Shown here in pieces: positions 37,864 through 47,958 of a stretch of 64,000 nucleotides of DNA. The notes below the pieces were generated by a model. It made no database searches, was not told the origin of the DNA, and saw nothing but the letters and a program-made list of their open reading frames with translations. Location of the stretch: contig CAKVLR010000002.1 in assembly GCA_934757855.1 (NCBI GenBank), positions 310,001 through 374,000 of the forward strand. The letters are read 5' to 3'. The stretch's first letter is position 1. Each line of letters opens with the position of its first letter. The position numbers and the translations under genes were made by a program. This stretch comes from an uncultured Clostridia bacterium (GTDB lineage: Bacteria > Bacillota > Clostridia > Christensenellales > UBA1242).

Positions 37864-38299
37864 AAACCCCTTTTTTGTCAATTTTAAAAAAAGCAACATA
37901 TTGCTAAATTTTATATAAAACCTCACCCGCGCCTCACATATTGAAGTTATGCAAAAATTTCTATTTTGCAACACAAAAGCGAGATTTTGGGGCAAAGTGT
38001 CAAACTCGTAAATAGTATAACACGCTTACCCCAAAAAGTAAAGCACCTGAACCACTTAATTTTGCCTTTTCCCACTTTTTTGTGAAAATTGGAAAAGTAG
38101 AAAGTTGAGTAATGTAATATTAAAAAGGCTAGGCGACAACAAGTATGGAACTTGTCATTGCGAGGGAGTGTAACGACCGTGGCAATCTCTAATGTTTTGT
38201 GAACTGGCTGGCATTACTCACAGTGCTACTGTTACTTGTAATGATACAATCAGAGTGTTTACTAGCAAAAAAAAAACGAGAAGCGGCTGCCCCTCATTT
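37864..38299. other. dnaA upstream region with repeat element
   Basis: It holds the dnaA promoter region (no DnaA box seen in it), a dispersed repeat at 38154-38188 (CATTGCGAGGGAGTG ... GTGGCAATCT) with a related tail to about 38250, and a terminator of the MORN gene at 38267-38295. No gene is seen. Confidence 0.6.
38267..38295 (-). terminator. Terminator of the MORN-repeat gene
   Basis: On the minus strand, GAGGGG pairs with CTTCTC (with wobbles) and is followed by ten Ts. Confidence 0.6.
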
Positions 38300-40441
38300 T
38301 TACATTTGTTGTTCTTGTTCGTTACCTATTTTTTGATTTTTTATAGGAGAGTCCTTTTCAAATTTTTTGTCCAAAATTTTTTGTACAGATTTTACATCGT
38401 TTGTAGCATACAAGTACTTTTGGTTGTCTTTTTGATACATTACACCAGAGTATTTTTTACCCTCAAAGGCATAAATTCCGTTATAGTCGTATTGCGCTTG
38501 ATAAATGCCTTTTTCGTATTCAAATCGGCAGTCGCCCTTCATAAACTTAAACTTGCCCTTTCCTGCCATATCGCAACGCACAAAATCCCCCTCAAACATT
38601 GAGCAAGTAGTCAAACTTTTATCATATACTCTACCGCTATAATTTAAGCCGTTTTCTGTCGTTAATCTTACCTCTCTATTAGGTGTAGTTTTAGCAAAAC
38701 TACCTTGTCTTAGCACAAACTCGGTATCAAATTTACCGCACTCGGTCGTGTGTAAAATTTTTTCATTTTCGCCGTTTTCCATAATCAATTCCATAGTGCC
38801 ATCAAGGTACTGATTTGAGCTTTTTTGCCTGTCTAGGCGCAAAGCAACATTGATAACGCGAACCACATTTGTACCTTCGTGTATGTTTGCCAAAAGTTTG
38901 CCCTCGATGAGGTTAAAATCTTTATCAAACAGCCCGCTCTTTTGCATTTGTCCGTTTTTATGATTCCACACTAAACTACCATTGTACATAATTTGCGGTC
39001 CAAACACAGCGCTTACACGCGCATCATATCCACTTGCCTCTTTGCTAAAACAACCGCAAGTAACCCCGTGAAATTTTCTTTCGTTATCCAAGTTTATATC
39101 GACTTTTCCAGATTTGAATTGATAATCCACCGCATTATTTCTCTTTAACTCGATAGAAAATTCACCTTGCTGTCTTGTGTCTTTGCTTTCAAAAATACCG
39201 CTAGCGTCTTTGAGTATAAAAGGCTTGTTTTCTTGGCACATTTCTTCAATTTTTTCATCTCTAAATTTGCCGTTCTTGATATTTAGTTTCACATTTGCAT
39301 TTTTTTGCTGAATAGCGATATCACCCGCGTAAAATTGCAAACCGCAGTCAAACAACGCACCCGCGCACGGGTTAATCGTAATACCTTGATAGCCAAATTT
39401 TCCTTTATACACTGTGTTGTGTGCTTTATCTTTTAGAGTCCCTGAGTAGTATTTTTGCTTGTAATTTTGGGTTAATTTTCCGCTAGTATAGCGTAGCGGG
39501 TTCTTCACCTTACTATGCGGGTAAGTTGCATCTTTTTCTCGTATCGATAGTTTTGTAGATACCAAACAATCAGTTAATTCACCCTCAAAAGTTCCTTCTT
39601 CCACAGCGATATTCAATTTACCACTGCAAAGTCTAACAGGGCAATCTGAATTTGAAGGGAAGAAATACCCCTCATATGTGTCGCCATTATTCGCAATAAA
39701 CCTACCATTAAATTTTGCATCATAGATAAATTTCACAATCTCGCCATTCATCTTTGCAAATTCGTAAAAATCTCCCCAGTCAATAGTGCTAACGCTTGCA
39801 GTTTGCTTTTGTTTTGCCAACTCATTGAGGTAAAATTGTGTGATTTTGCGTCCTTCAAAATACCCGTCAGGGGTCGTAATTTGCGCGCTTCCGTTTTGTA
39901 ATTCACAACTCTCTGTATTTTTCCAAAATGTGAATCTAGTACTTGCATCACCTTGCGAACATTGTTTTTTAAACCAACCCTTTTCTACCGTTTGGTTTAA
40001 ATTCTTGTCCCTTTGTTGCACCAATTCGCCATCAAAAGTCAGCCAAGTTTTGTCTGCAGAATATTGAATATTTTTTGCCGAAATATAGGTTTTTTCATCT
40101 TTGAAATGCTGTAAAACTTCTTGATAAACAAGTATATCGTTATCAAAATATCCCACAATATAATCGCCATTAGGGAAGTCTATGCGTCCTTTTTGCCACT
40201 GGCTCTGCTCAAACGCCCCAGAAAAGCACCAACCCTCTTGATTTGTATATCTCCCCTCGGTCATAGCGCCATTTAGCCAATAACCGTCGTAAGTCACGCC
40301 ATTTGCAAGCACAAATACGCCCTTGCCGTGCGGATAATCACCAACGATACCTTTGGCACACTTTCCACTATATACACCTTTTACAGGTCTGCCCCCTATT
40401 TTAATCACCATTTCTAAGTTTTCACTGTCGTAAGTCTTCAT
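38300..40441 (-). CDS. MORN-repeat protein, large
   Basis: 713 aa. Repeated 20-25 residue hairpins of MORN type are visible, for example HGKGVFVLANGVTYDGYWLNG, FPNGDYIVGYFDN, NNGDTYEGYF, GKYRGKFGYQG-like segments and NGLNYSGRVYD. Divergent units fill the whole length. There is no signal peptide or transmembrane segment. MORN repeats usually bind lipids or proteins at membranes; bacterial roles are mostly undefined. It is next to dnaA on the same strand but separated by 436 bp with its own terminator. The start has GGTGG-type purines upstream. Confidence 0.75.
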   Translation of the reverse strand: MKTYDSENLEMVIKIGGRPVKGVYSGKCAKGIVGDYPHGKGVFVLANGVTYDGYWLNGAMTEGRYTNQEGWCFSGAFEQSQWQKGRIDFPNGDYIVGYFDNDILVYQEVLQHFKDEKTYISAKNIQYSADKTWLTFDGELVQQRDKNLNQTVEKGWFKKQCSQGDASTRFTFWKNTESCELQNGSAQITTPDGYFEGRKITQFYLNELAKQKQTASVSTIDWGDFYEFAKMNGEIVKFIYDAKFNGRFIANNGDTYEGYFFPSNSDCPVRLCSGKLNIAVEEGTFEGELTDCLVSTKLSIREKDATYPHSKVKNPLRYTSGKLTQNYKQKYYSGTLKDKAHNTVYKGKFGYQGITINPCAGALFDCGLQFYAGDIAIQQKNANVKLNIKNGKFRDEKIEEMCQENKPFILKDASGIFESKDTRQQGEFSIELKRNNAVDYQFKSGKVDINLDNERKFHGVTCGCFSKEASGYDARVSAVFGPQIMYNGSLVWNHKNGQMQKSGLFDKDFNLIEGKLLANIHEGTNVVRVINVALRLDRQKSSNQYLDGTMELIMENGENEKILHTTECGKFDTEFVLRQGSFAKTTPNREVRLTTENGLNYSGRVYDKSLTTCSMFEGDFVRCDMAGKGKFKFMKGDCRFEYEKGIYQAQYDYNGIYAFEGKKYSGVMYQKDNQKYLYATNDVKSVQKILDKKFEKDSPIKNQKIGNEQEQQM

Positions 40442-40884
40442 TTGCGCACCACCTGTAATTTACTATTACCATTATACCATACACCCCCAGAAAAAGCAAT
40501 ACCACTTTTCCACATTTCCCCTTACTTTTCCACAAATTAGATAAAGTAAAGCCCACTAAAAATAAAAGCCATTTGCTAGGTATAGATTACACAAGGCGCA
40601 AAATATTTTTAGAGTTTAGGACATCGATGTTTCTTACTTTTCCTATCTTATGCAGGCACTTTTAACTGGTAACAAAATGATATCAGTTCGCTTCCTTCGT
40701 TGTTTAATCTATTTTTTTAGCACTTTCTAGTATTTGCACATAAGTTTAAATTAAAAAATTGCCCCGATAATTGAGGCAATTTTGTATTAATATTTTCATT
40801 TTGTTTTTCTAAAAAGTTTTAATTTTCTATTATTGTTATTATGGTATTTATTTTACATTTTTTGGGTTGTTTTTTGTAAATAAT
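40442..40884. other. Non-coding gap between MORN gene and phase-variable copy 1
   Basis: Only a terminator at 40753-40784 (AATTGCC / GGCAATT with A/T flanks) is recognised. The rest is AT-rich without a gene. Confidence 0.6.
40753..40784 (-). terminator. Terminator of phase-variable copy 1
   Basis: AAATTGCC / GGCAATTTT stem with flanking A and T runs. It lies 100 bp after the stop codon. Confidence 0.65.
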
Positions 40885-42216
40885 TTAGATTATATCGTTT
40901 GTATTATTTGTTTCGCTATTTATGTTGTTTGAAGTTGAGATTTTTTCAAATTTTGCGATTAATTCTTGCCCGTAAATTGTGGATTTCGCAAGGCGCACAC
41001 TAAGGCTCGTTGAGATAGGATTTGTCATATCGTTAGACAAATACCACCCAGCAAATGTGTAGCCTTGTACGCAAGGAGTTGCCGAGCAAATGATTGTATC
41101 GCTTTCAGTTAAACTTTCATAATCATCACCCACTAGCGTAACCGTTCCGCCTAATGTAGCAGTAACAGCAACACTACTCACCCCGCCAGCGCTAGGCTTT
41201 TTTAGTGAGGTGTAGGCTTGATTTGTAGTGCGGACATAAATTTCGATAAAATCGGTTTTGGCGAAATCAAAAGATAGCCCAAAATCATTGCTCCCAGCGG
41301 TTACAAAATATGTTACACTGAGCGCCTTGCTACACGCGCCGTAAATTTTTGCCTCATAACTTTCTATCGCATAAAATACTGAATTATCAAAGGAAATTTC
41401 GCTGATATACTCACCCGAATTTGGGGTAATCAGCAATTTCATTACCATACTATTTTCATCGTAATATTGCCTAAAATTTGAGATATATGTATCGCCTTTT
41501 TTCACCATTGCGCGGACAAAATTTGCAGTTAGCGTTATATCCTTAGTCGGCGTAAAAGTATAACTTGCGCTAGTCGAAACAACGGCACCGTTGTTATCTG
41601 TCCAATTTACAAAAGCGTACCCGCTAGCAGGTGTGGCGGTAATAGTAGTAGTCTTACCTTCCTCTACCGTTCCACCGCCCGAAACAGTACCTTGCGAAGT
41701 GTCCGCAGATGTAGGAGTTACGGTAAAACCAATTTTCTCAAAGTAGCAAGTATAAGCATAACCTGTTCTATTTGAAGATTGTATTGTAGCACTATAATAT
41801 TCATACACAGAATAATCGGCTCCATTACTAATCCACACATAATCAGTACCCTTACTTTGTGCGCAAATTTGCCATTTGCTAAATCTATAACCAGTGTTCG
41901 CGTGCGCAACTATATCCCCACTAGGTATACCTCCTGATGAGGCTGACCAACTTTGTGGGGTATACTTTGTGCCACCTATTGTTACATATCCATAATCTGT
42001 ATTATTTATATCAATACTATAATATGCAATTGGTGAAGGCGCACTAAATGCCTTATTTTGCTGAGTAACAACTATCAATATTGTACCCAAAACACCTGCC
42101 AAAATTGCAAAAGAAATTGCTATCCACCACGCAAGCATTTTCCCCTTTGCACAAGTATTTTTAGGGCTATTTAAGCGCCCCCCCCCCTGCGGGTTTCGCT
42201 CTCTGTTTTGGTACAT
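40885..42216 (-). CDS. Phase-variable membrane-anchored repeat protein, copy 1 (in frame)
   Basis: 443 aa from the ATG at 42216, which has GGAGG 5 nt upstream; a second in-frame ATG 12 nt earlier overlaps that site. Codons 10-14 (Gln-Gly-Gly-Gly-Arg) are encoded by a run of ten Gs (42178-42187 on the minus strand) and are in frame, so the gene is ON. A single transmembrane anchor follows at about residues 27-48, then extracellular beta repeats of Listeria-Bacteroides/InlB type: GTVEEGKTTTITATPASGYAFVNWTDNNG ... YTFTPTKDITLTANF, and a C-terminal unit with CSATPCVQGYTFAGWYL. The last 120 residues are almost identical to copy 2 at 56090. A surface role such as adhesion or antigenic variation is inferred. 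Confidence 0.85.
   Translation of the reverse strand: MYQNRERNPQGGGRLNSPKNTCAKGKMLAWWIAISFAILAGVLGTILIVVTQQNKAFSAPSPIAYYSIDINNTDYGYVTIGGTKYTPQSWSASSGGIPSGDIVAHANTGYRFSKWQICAQSKGTDYVWISNGADYSVYEYYSATIQSSNRTGYAYTCYFEKIGFTVTPTSADTSQGTVSGGGTVEEGKTTTITATPASGYAFVNWTDNNGAVVSTSASYTFTPTKDITLTANFVRAMVKKGDTYISNFRQYYDENSMVMKLLITPNSGEYISEISFDNSVFYAIESYEAKIYGACSKALSVTYFVTAGSNDFGLSFDFAKTDFIEIYVRTTNQAYTSLKKPSAGGVSSVAVTATLGGTVTLVGDDYESLTESDTIICSATPCVQGYTFAGWYLSNDMTNPISTSLSVRLAKSTIYGQELIAKFEKISTSNNINSETNNTNDII
42178..42187 (-). repeat. Ten-base homopolymer (G on coding strand), phase switch copy 1
   Basis: Ten Gs within the tenth to thirteenth codons. In this length the frame is open. Gain or loss of one base would truncate the protein. 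Confidence 0.85.
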
Positions 42217-43036
42217 AAACTCCTCCATTTTTGAACATTTTTCATCAATTATTCTCCTTAATTATACCTTATTTTGTGTAATTTTCCAAATAAAATAACT
42301 ACAAATTTTAAAAATTTTATTAAAATTTGCAATTTTTCACTATTTTTCGATAAATTTAGACATTTCCCGCACGAAAGCGGTACTTCTTTCCATTGCGAGC
42401 GTTAACGGGCTGGCTTATTACTTATCATTCTCTTAGACTAGTCATTCAGCCAGACTTTCCGCGTACAGAGTACGCTCCAAGGGGCAATCTCTTAATAAAA
42501 TGAATTTTTATCTACTTATTATTTTTTAGATTGCCACGGTCGTTTCACTCCCTCGCAATGACAAGTCGGGGCGTGCAGATATTACTCGTTCTATTATTTC
42601 TTGCATTATTGTAAGTAATAGTAGAATGGTTAAGCACAGTTAGTACGGAACTGTCATTGCGAGCGTAGCGCGGCAATCTCTACCTCTCGTATTTGCAAAC
42701 TCGCTGGCTAAAAACCTCTCATTCTGCTTAGATTAATCATTCTGCCAGACTTTCCGTACCCGATGGGTACTTCAAGGCATTGCGAGCGTAGCGCGGCAAT
42801 CTAAAAAATAGATAAATGCTCCACATTTCTTATTGTACCAAAAAATTTTACAAAAAAATTTAAAATTCACAAGTGTTAATAAAAATTTGAAAATAAAATT
42901 TTTTGCTCATTTAGTTTATTTTATATATTTGATATGATATAATTAAATCTATACAAGTTAAGATTTACTAAATTTTAAACAATATTTTTGCAAAATAAAA
43001 ATTTACAAAAAATTATTTTTTATGGAGTTTTCCACA
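42217..43036. repeat. Repeat-rich gap with dispersed CATTGCGAG...GGCAATCT elements
   Basis: Elements related to CATTGCGAG...GGCAATCTC lie at 42394-42492 (a long form including GACTTTCCGCGTAC and CTCCAAGGGGCAATCT), 42528-42562 (inverted), 42653-42679 and 42777-42802. Matching elements occur at 38154-38188, 55816-55850, about 55650-55735 (inverted) and 62662-62750. The part at 42217-42380 is the promoter region of copy 1 and is homologous, inverted, to 55935-56089. No gene is seen. Confidence 0.75.
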
Positions 43037-43738
43037 ATGGTAAAAATCACCCCAAGCACTACCACCGATAGAGAAACATTTAATCAAAATTTTGCCGAAA
43101 TTGTACTAGAAAAAGTCGCGCCAGTGGTGCAAAAAATTTGCCCTGATGAGATTTTTTATTCAAACGACAAAATTAACGATTTTCAGATTTTCCAACGGCT
43201 AGATTTCTTGGAAGGTGTGTATCTTACCGATTATTTTGATTACAAAGCGATTTTTGATTTTTGCGTGCAACACAATATTTCGCGCGTATATGATATTGGC
43301 GGGGGTTACGGGTTTGCACAATTTATAATTGACTATTTCAATTTGAATATTGACTATATTTTAGTTGACTGCGCAACAGATTTTTGCCAGGCACGGCACG
43401 CAATCACGCAAACCTACCCGTTCGAAATTCACACGAACGCTCGCGATGCGCTGATTAGCCACTTGTGTTTAGGAATGATTTACACACCACTTAGCAACCG
43501 TGAAATTTTCAATCAAGCAATTACCGACTTTTCGCACATAATTATTCAAACACAGTCAAAAGACACACTTGAATTACAAAAACTTTTCCCATACAAAATT
43601 ATCAACAAAACCGACACGGCCTCGCTATTTTATTTTGACACACATACTCACCAGTTACTCTCAAAAAAACAAACTGAAAATTTTTCGCAAAATTCTCACT
43701 CAAATTCTCGCGACACTGAAATTCTGCAAAAAAGTTAA
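43037..43738 (+). CDS. Putative SAM-dependent methyltransferase
   Basis: 233 aa from ATG 43037, with GGAG 9 nt upstream; an in-frame ATG at 43022 contains that site. A class I Rossmann motif (ISRVYDIGGGYGFAQFIIDYF, about residues 81-101) and an acidic strand (IDYILVDCATD) support methyltransfer, but later motifs are weak and the protein is short, so the substrate is unknown. The C-terminus is Ser/Asn-rich. It stands alone on the left edge of oriC, codirectional with rpmH. Confidence 0.55.
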   Translation: MVKITPSTTTDRETFNQNFAEIVLEKVAPVVQKICPDEIFYSNDKINDFQIFQRLDFLEGVYLTDYFDYKAIFDFCVQHNISRVYDIGGGYGFAQFIIDYFNLNIDYILVDCATDFCQARHAITQTYPFEIHTNARDALISHLCLGMIYTPLSNREIFNQAITDFSHIIIQTQSKDTLELQKLFPYKIINKTDTASLFYFDTHTHQLLSKKQTENFSQNSHSNSRDTEILQKS

Positions 43739-43936
43739 ATTTGAAAAATTTATCCACAGTGCAAAACTCACTAATTAAAAATTATTTGTTCAAAAATATT
43801 GCGACTTAACAATATAAATTTTCTCTAATTAAAAAACTTATTTTTCATTCACAAATCGAAATCTAAATTTATTACTAATTACTATTTAATTAATATTAAT
43901 TGAAATAGATTATTAATTAATATGAAAACATTAAAC

Positions 43937-43971
43937 TTAAAAAAGTTATCCACTGTGGATAACTTTTTTAA
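43937..43971. repeat. 35-bp palindrome built from two DnaA boxes
   Basis: Arms of 17 bp centred on a single T, containing GTTATCCAC and its complement GTGGATAAC. It could bind two DnaA protomers head to head or extrude as a cruciform. Confidence 0.75.
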
Positions 43972-46900
43972 AAATAAATTTTTGCTAAATATAAGCGCTA
44001 ACCCTACAAAATTTGCGGGATAATATATAAAATATGCACTATACCTGCATAAATATACGCAATCTAACTTTTTAAGTTACTATATAAACTTACTGAAATT
44101 GAAGCGAACAAGAAAAATTTTTTAGCCGACTTTTCCACTGTGGATAAAACGAAAATTTTATAAAATTTACCCGACAAAAAACTGTTAAAGTGGATAACTT
44201 TTTAGTAAAAAATTTCTTGTAAATTTGCAAGTAGTCAAACTTTTTGCACATTAAATTTACACACAAAAATAGCAAATTTATATACTAAAAATTTCTACTT
44301 TTATGGTAATTGTGTTCAAACAAAAAGTCACGAATTTTCAAAAAAATACAATCCAATTTTGCACTGAAATGCGAATAATTTTGCAACCAAAAATTTTTTA
44401 GTCAACAAAAATTCACTAAAAATTTTGACAATTTTTTAGCAAAATAGCCTACTAAAATCTGCAATTTTTGCGTTTTTTAGAGTATAAAATTCTGCCTTTT
44501 ACGCACTTAAATCTTGTTAAAAATACAGCCTAAACAAAACTACTAAAAGTCCGCCAATCTGCTAGTACCGGTACTATCAACAATACCACTTTTTAGCAAT
44601 ACTCATACTTTTTAAATGTCTAAACTAGTTTTACATCAAAGGTGCCTAACAATAGCAAACTCTTCCGCTTAAACAGCGTTAATTGCTAGCCTTTTAGTCA
44701 AAAACTCCGCTTTAAAGCCCCCTAAAAAACTCAAATTTTGCCATTAATTCAGCAAAAATAGCACAAGAAATTTCAGCGTAACAGCGCTACTTATTCAAGC
44801 CATTTTGCTCGAATTTCCGCGCTACACGCTAGCGCATATCCACCTTCAAAACTTCCGCTAAACAAACTGCAATCCTGCGGTTTTGCGGTTACCAAAACTT
44901 ATCCACAACTATGTTTAAATGTGCATAACTTTTTCAAATTTTGTCACTTCAATACGCCCGTATTCCTTTTTTGTGAGTGGCTAAAAATAGTAGAACCTCT
45001 CTACTTCAACTCAGTAACTTATGATACGAAAATTTGGGTTATACCATTATCCACAAACCTTTTCAATAAGTGGATAACTCTTTCCCCGAAACTTCCGCAT
45101 ATTTGTCTATCCGCAAGTGCCACCTTTTTATCTGTAAAATCACACTTGGGTTTTGCAAAACTAATTTTAGTCAACAGTTTTCCACAGTTGTCCTTTTTCT
45201 GTTTTGCGTTTTGATTATTCCATATCGCCTAACGCTTTGTCAACACTTTGTGACAACTTTTTTAATCTTTATACACTTTGCACAAAAATTCCCGCGACTA
45301 CCCCTTTCTGTTTTTACGAGTTTTTGGCTTAACCAAGGGCTTTTCGCTCAACTTTTAGCCTAAAAAATTTTTTCAAACTTTCCTTATTGGTTAGAGAGAA
45401 TAAAAAATAATTTATTATTTTATTTAATATTTTTAAGTAGCCACATTATTAGTAGGAGTGTGGATATGTGGATAACTTTCTTTCACTCAGCCCACAACTC
45501 GCCATACTTACGGGCTTTTATACCCAATTTTCATACATTTGTTTGTGTGGATTTATAGTCGATTTTTGGGGAAAAGTATGTGGATGTTTTCTTGAAAACT
45601 CGTGGAAAAGTGTGGATATTTCGACATTTTTCGAATTTCTTGTATTTTCTTGTATGGACGCCTATTTTTGGCTTAAAACCTAAGGAAAGTCCCAATTTTG
45701 CCATAAATATTTTTGCGCTAAGCAAGCGAAAATTGTCGAATTTAATCGCCTACTTGTTTTTAAATTTAAGTTTAATTTAGTTTATAAAAATTATAAACTA
45801 AATTAAAAATTTTTTCAAATAAATTTGCATACAAAAAAATTTTTTCTTTGGCACTGCTTTTCCATAGCCTTTCAACTACTGATTAAATCAAAAGCCCCTC
45901 CACCGCTAATTGTTCCTTACCACTTATTTTTGTATGTTTAACAAGTCAATCAAGCCTAGTCATTTAACATTCCCAGGCTTCCTTTACGGTGCGCAAAAAA
46001 AATAAATAAAAAAACAGTTGCCAACTGCTCGAATCTCCCCACACTTCACCTATTGCGCCCGACCCTTTTAAACAATTCACTGTCGTATCAATCACTGTGC
46101 ACATTACTATGCCCTTATCAAAAAATCAAATTTTTAAAAATACAAAAAACAGTGTTTTATTTTTTCATACACTAAAAACTCATCTTGCAAAAGGTTAACC
46201 GCTATAAAGTAGTGTATTTATTTTTGCTTACTTGCTTTTAAACCCAAAAAATAAAAAGTCACAATCTAAATTTATCTGTCAATAAAATTTAATTTGATTA
46301 TTAATTAAAAAAATTCAGTGAAATTTATCCTTGTTTATTTTTTTAAGATTTACAAAAATAATACATTTCTTTACACTATTATAACAAACCTTAACTAATC
46401 AAAAATTACCTATCCTTTTCTCACTACCTTAAAAATTCTTGATAATATATGATATTTCATATATTAAATTTTAGACATAAATATACTAACTATACGCAAA
46501 TATAAAAATCATTGAAGTAACTTCCACCAAAGTTAATTTTTTTATTTTTGAAAATAAAAATTTATTTTACTTTAAAACTCGATTTTTGAAAGTATTTTTG
46601 TACAAAAATATTGGCGCAATATTTTTAAACAAATCAAAGTCCTAAAAAATCCACTTAGCCTATATTTTTAAAATAAATTAAAATTTTGATACATTTTTAA
46701 ATTTGCTCATTTTATTATTGAATTAAATTATTTTTTATTTTTAATAATAATCATTAATAAACATTATTTAATAATCATTTAAAAATCAATAAACAATTAT
46801 ACATTTCTCGATTTTTATATTTCGACTAATTTGAAATTTTAAGTTATAAATTTTAACAAAATCTAAATTAATTTTATGCAACAAAATGAGTTAAAATAAA

Positions 46901-46973
46901 TTTTAGCAAACTTAGTTGGTGAATAAATATTATAAAAACTTTTTATTAATCTATATATATATTAAAACAATAC

Positions 46974-47002
46974 TTGACAAAATAATTTTTTTTTGGTATA
47001 AT
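46974..47002 (+). promoter_or_regulatory. rpmH promoter
   Basis: Exact consensus: TTGACA (46974-46979), 17-bp spacer, TATAAT (46997-47002). AGGAGG follows at 47031-47036, 8 nt before the ATG. Confidence 0.9.
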
Positions 47003-47044
47003 AATGCTACATAATTTTTAGATATATAGCAGGAGGATGCAGAA

Positions 47045-47182
47045 ATGAAAAGAACTTTCCAACCTAAAAAGCGCCAACGCAGTAAAGTGCACGGTTTTCG
47101 TGAAAGAATGAAAACAACTAGCGGACGCAAAGTTTTAAAACGCCGTCGTGCTCGCGGTCGCAAACAATTAGTTCGTGCTTAA
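47045..47182 (+). CDS. rpmH: Ribosomal protein bL34
   Basis: 45 aa, strongly basic. It begins [19 protein letters not shown] and ends GRKQLVRA, with the typical [20 protein letters not shown] core. It is a 50S subunit protein and the classic neighbour of dnaA across oriC. It is driven by a consensus promoter and strong ribosome-binding site, and is followed by a 21-bp palindrome that may attenuate transcription into rnpA. Confidence 0.97.
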   Translation: MKRTFQPKKRQRSKVHGFRERMKTTSGRKVLKRRRARGRKQLVRA

Positions 47183-47186
47183 TAGA

Positions 47187-47207
47187 GTACTATGCAATGC
47201 ATAGTAC
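47187..47207. repeat. 21-bp palindrome between rpmH and rnpA
   Basis: Arms GTACTATGCA / TGCATAGTAC around one A, then CTTATTTTT. Identical to 241-261. As RNA it would fold to an 8-bp stem with a 5-nt loop and a U-rich tail, so partial termination after rpmH is plausible. Confidence 0.65.
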
Positions 47208-47248
47208 CTTATTTTTACCCTAAAAAACGAAATTTTAAAGGATTTTTT

Positions 47249-47587
47249 ATGTTAAAAACTCAATTTCGATTAAAAAAACGCAAAGAATTTAATTATATTT
47301 ATCGAAAAGGCGAAAAGTTTAATAGTGCAAATTTAACACTTATTGTTATAAAAAGCAAATTTCAAAATTGTAAAATTGGGCTAAGCGTTAGCAATAAAGT
47401 TGGCAATGCTGTTACTAGAAATAAAATAAAGCGTCAATTTCGTGCAATTCTTGCCCCTTTCGCTCCAAAAATTCAATATAAAAACTTTATTTTAGTTGCG
47501 CATCCTACCATCGTAGATAAAAATTTTACTGAAAAGCAAAATGAAATCATTAAACTTTTGATAAAAGGAAAGTTGATAAATGAATAA
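47249..47587 (+). CDS. rnpA: Ribonuclease P protein component
   Basis: 112 aa from ATG 47249, with AAAGGA upstream; the frame is open further upstream through the palindrome but lacks a start signal. It begins [14 protein letters not shown], and the RNR motif region is [21 protein letters not shown], which contacts the RNase P RNA. It is the protein subunit for 5' maturation of tRNAs. The gene overlaps yidD by 8 bp. rpmH-rnpA-yidD is the standard order. Confidence 0.96.
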   Translation: MLKTQFRLKKRKEFNYIYRKGEKFNSANLTLIVIKSKFQNCKIGLSVSNKVGNAVTRNKIKRQFRAILAPFAPKIQYKNFILVAHPTIVDKNFTEKQNEIIKLLIKGKLINE

Positions 47588-47855
47588 ATTTTTCCGCATA
47601 ATTACTACACCGCTTAGATATTTATGCATTGGATTGATTTATATTTATAAATACACGATTAGCAAAATTATGCCTGATTGCTGTATTTATGAGCCGACTT
47701 GTTCTACTTATACTTTAATTGCGATAAAGAGATTTGGAATTATCAAGGGCTGTTTTATGGGTGCAAAGAGAATTTTTCGTTGCCGTCCCAAATATGAAGG
47801 CGGAGTTGACCCAGTGCCTGACAACCTAAAAACTAACTTAAAATACAAAATTTAA
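47580..47855 (+). CDS. yidD: Membrane protein insertion efficiency factor YidD
   Basis: 91 aa. An amphipathic N-terminus ([21 protein letters not shown]) is followed by the family core [20 protein letters not shown] and [20 protein letters not shown], whose cysteine/proline pattern is diagnostic. It assists YidC-dependent insertion at the inner membrane face. It overlaps rnpA. Its usual partner yidC lies next to it but on the opposite strand, which is unusual. Confidence 0.95.
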   Translation: MNKFFRIITTPLRYLCIGLIYIYKYTISKIMPDCCIYEPTCSTYTLIAIKRFGIIKGCFMGAKRIFRCRPKYEGGVDPVPDNLKTNLKYKI

Positions 47856-47857
47856 TC

Positions 47858-47905
47858 AAAAAACACGAATATTTAAGATTTATTACTTATTTTTCGTGTT
47901 TTTTT
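47858..47905 (+). terminator. Terminator after yidD
   Basis: AAAAAACACGAA pairs with TTCGTGTTTTTT, with a long AT-rich loop and T-run. Confidence 0.7.
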
Positions 47906-47923
47906 GTTTTTACTTTTAAAACT

Positions 47924-47957
47924 AAAAAAATCACTCATTATTTTTGAGTGACTTTTT
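47924..47957 (-). terminator. Terminator after yidC
   Basis: TCACTCA / TGAGTGA stem flanked by A and T runs, 8 bp from the yidC stop. Confidence 0.75.
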
Positions 47958-47958
47958 G

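Larger units (their letters stand above)
43739..47044. other. Replication origin region (oriC)
   Basis: 3.3 kb without a credible gene, between dnaA (leftward) and rpmH (rightward). DnaA boxes matching TTATNCACA on either strand: 43750-43758, 43955-43962 region, 44139-44147, 44899-44907, 44920-44928, 45047-45055, 45467-45475, plus one-mismatch boxes at about 44190, 45069 and 45459. A 35-bp palindrome with 17-bp arms at 43937-43971 has a DnaA box in each arm. The stretch 46100-46970 is extremely AT-rich and could contain the unwinding element. The consensus rpmH promoter ends the region. Confidence 0.8.

Noticed and set aside
37864..37995. 44-codon upstream extension of dnaA
   Set aside because: It falls in the leader region, has no ribosome-binding site at its start, and other DnaA proteins begin at MMQKYIEKQWEL-like sequence.
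44921..45780. Open frames in the oriC region as genes
   Set aside because: They are short, overlap on several frames, lack ribosome-binding sites, and run through DnaA boxes and AT-rich low complexity.
47192..47248. Upstream extension of rnpA
   Set aside because: It lies over the 21-bp palindrome and lacks a ribosome-binding site. MLKTQFRL is the family N-terminus.
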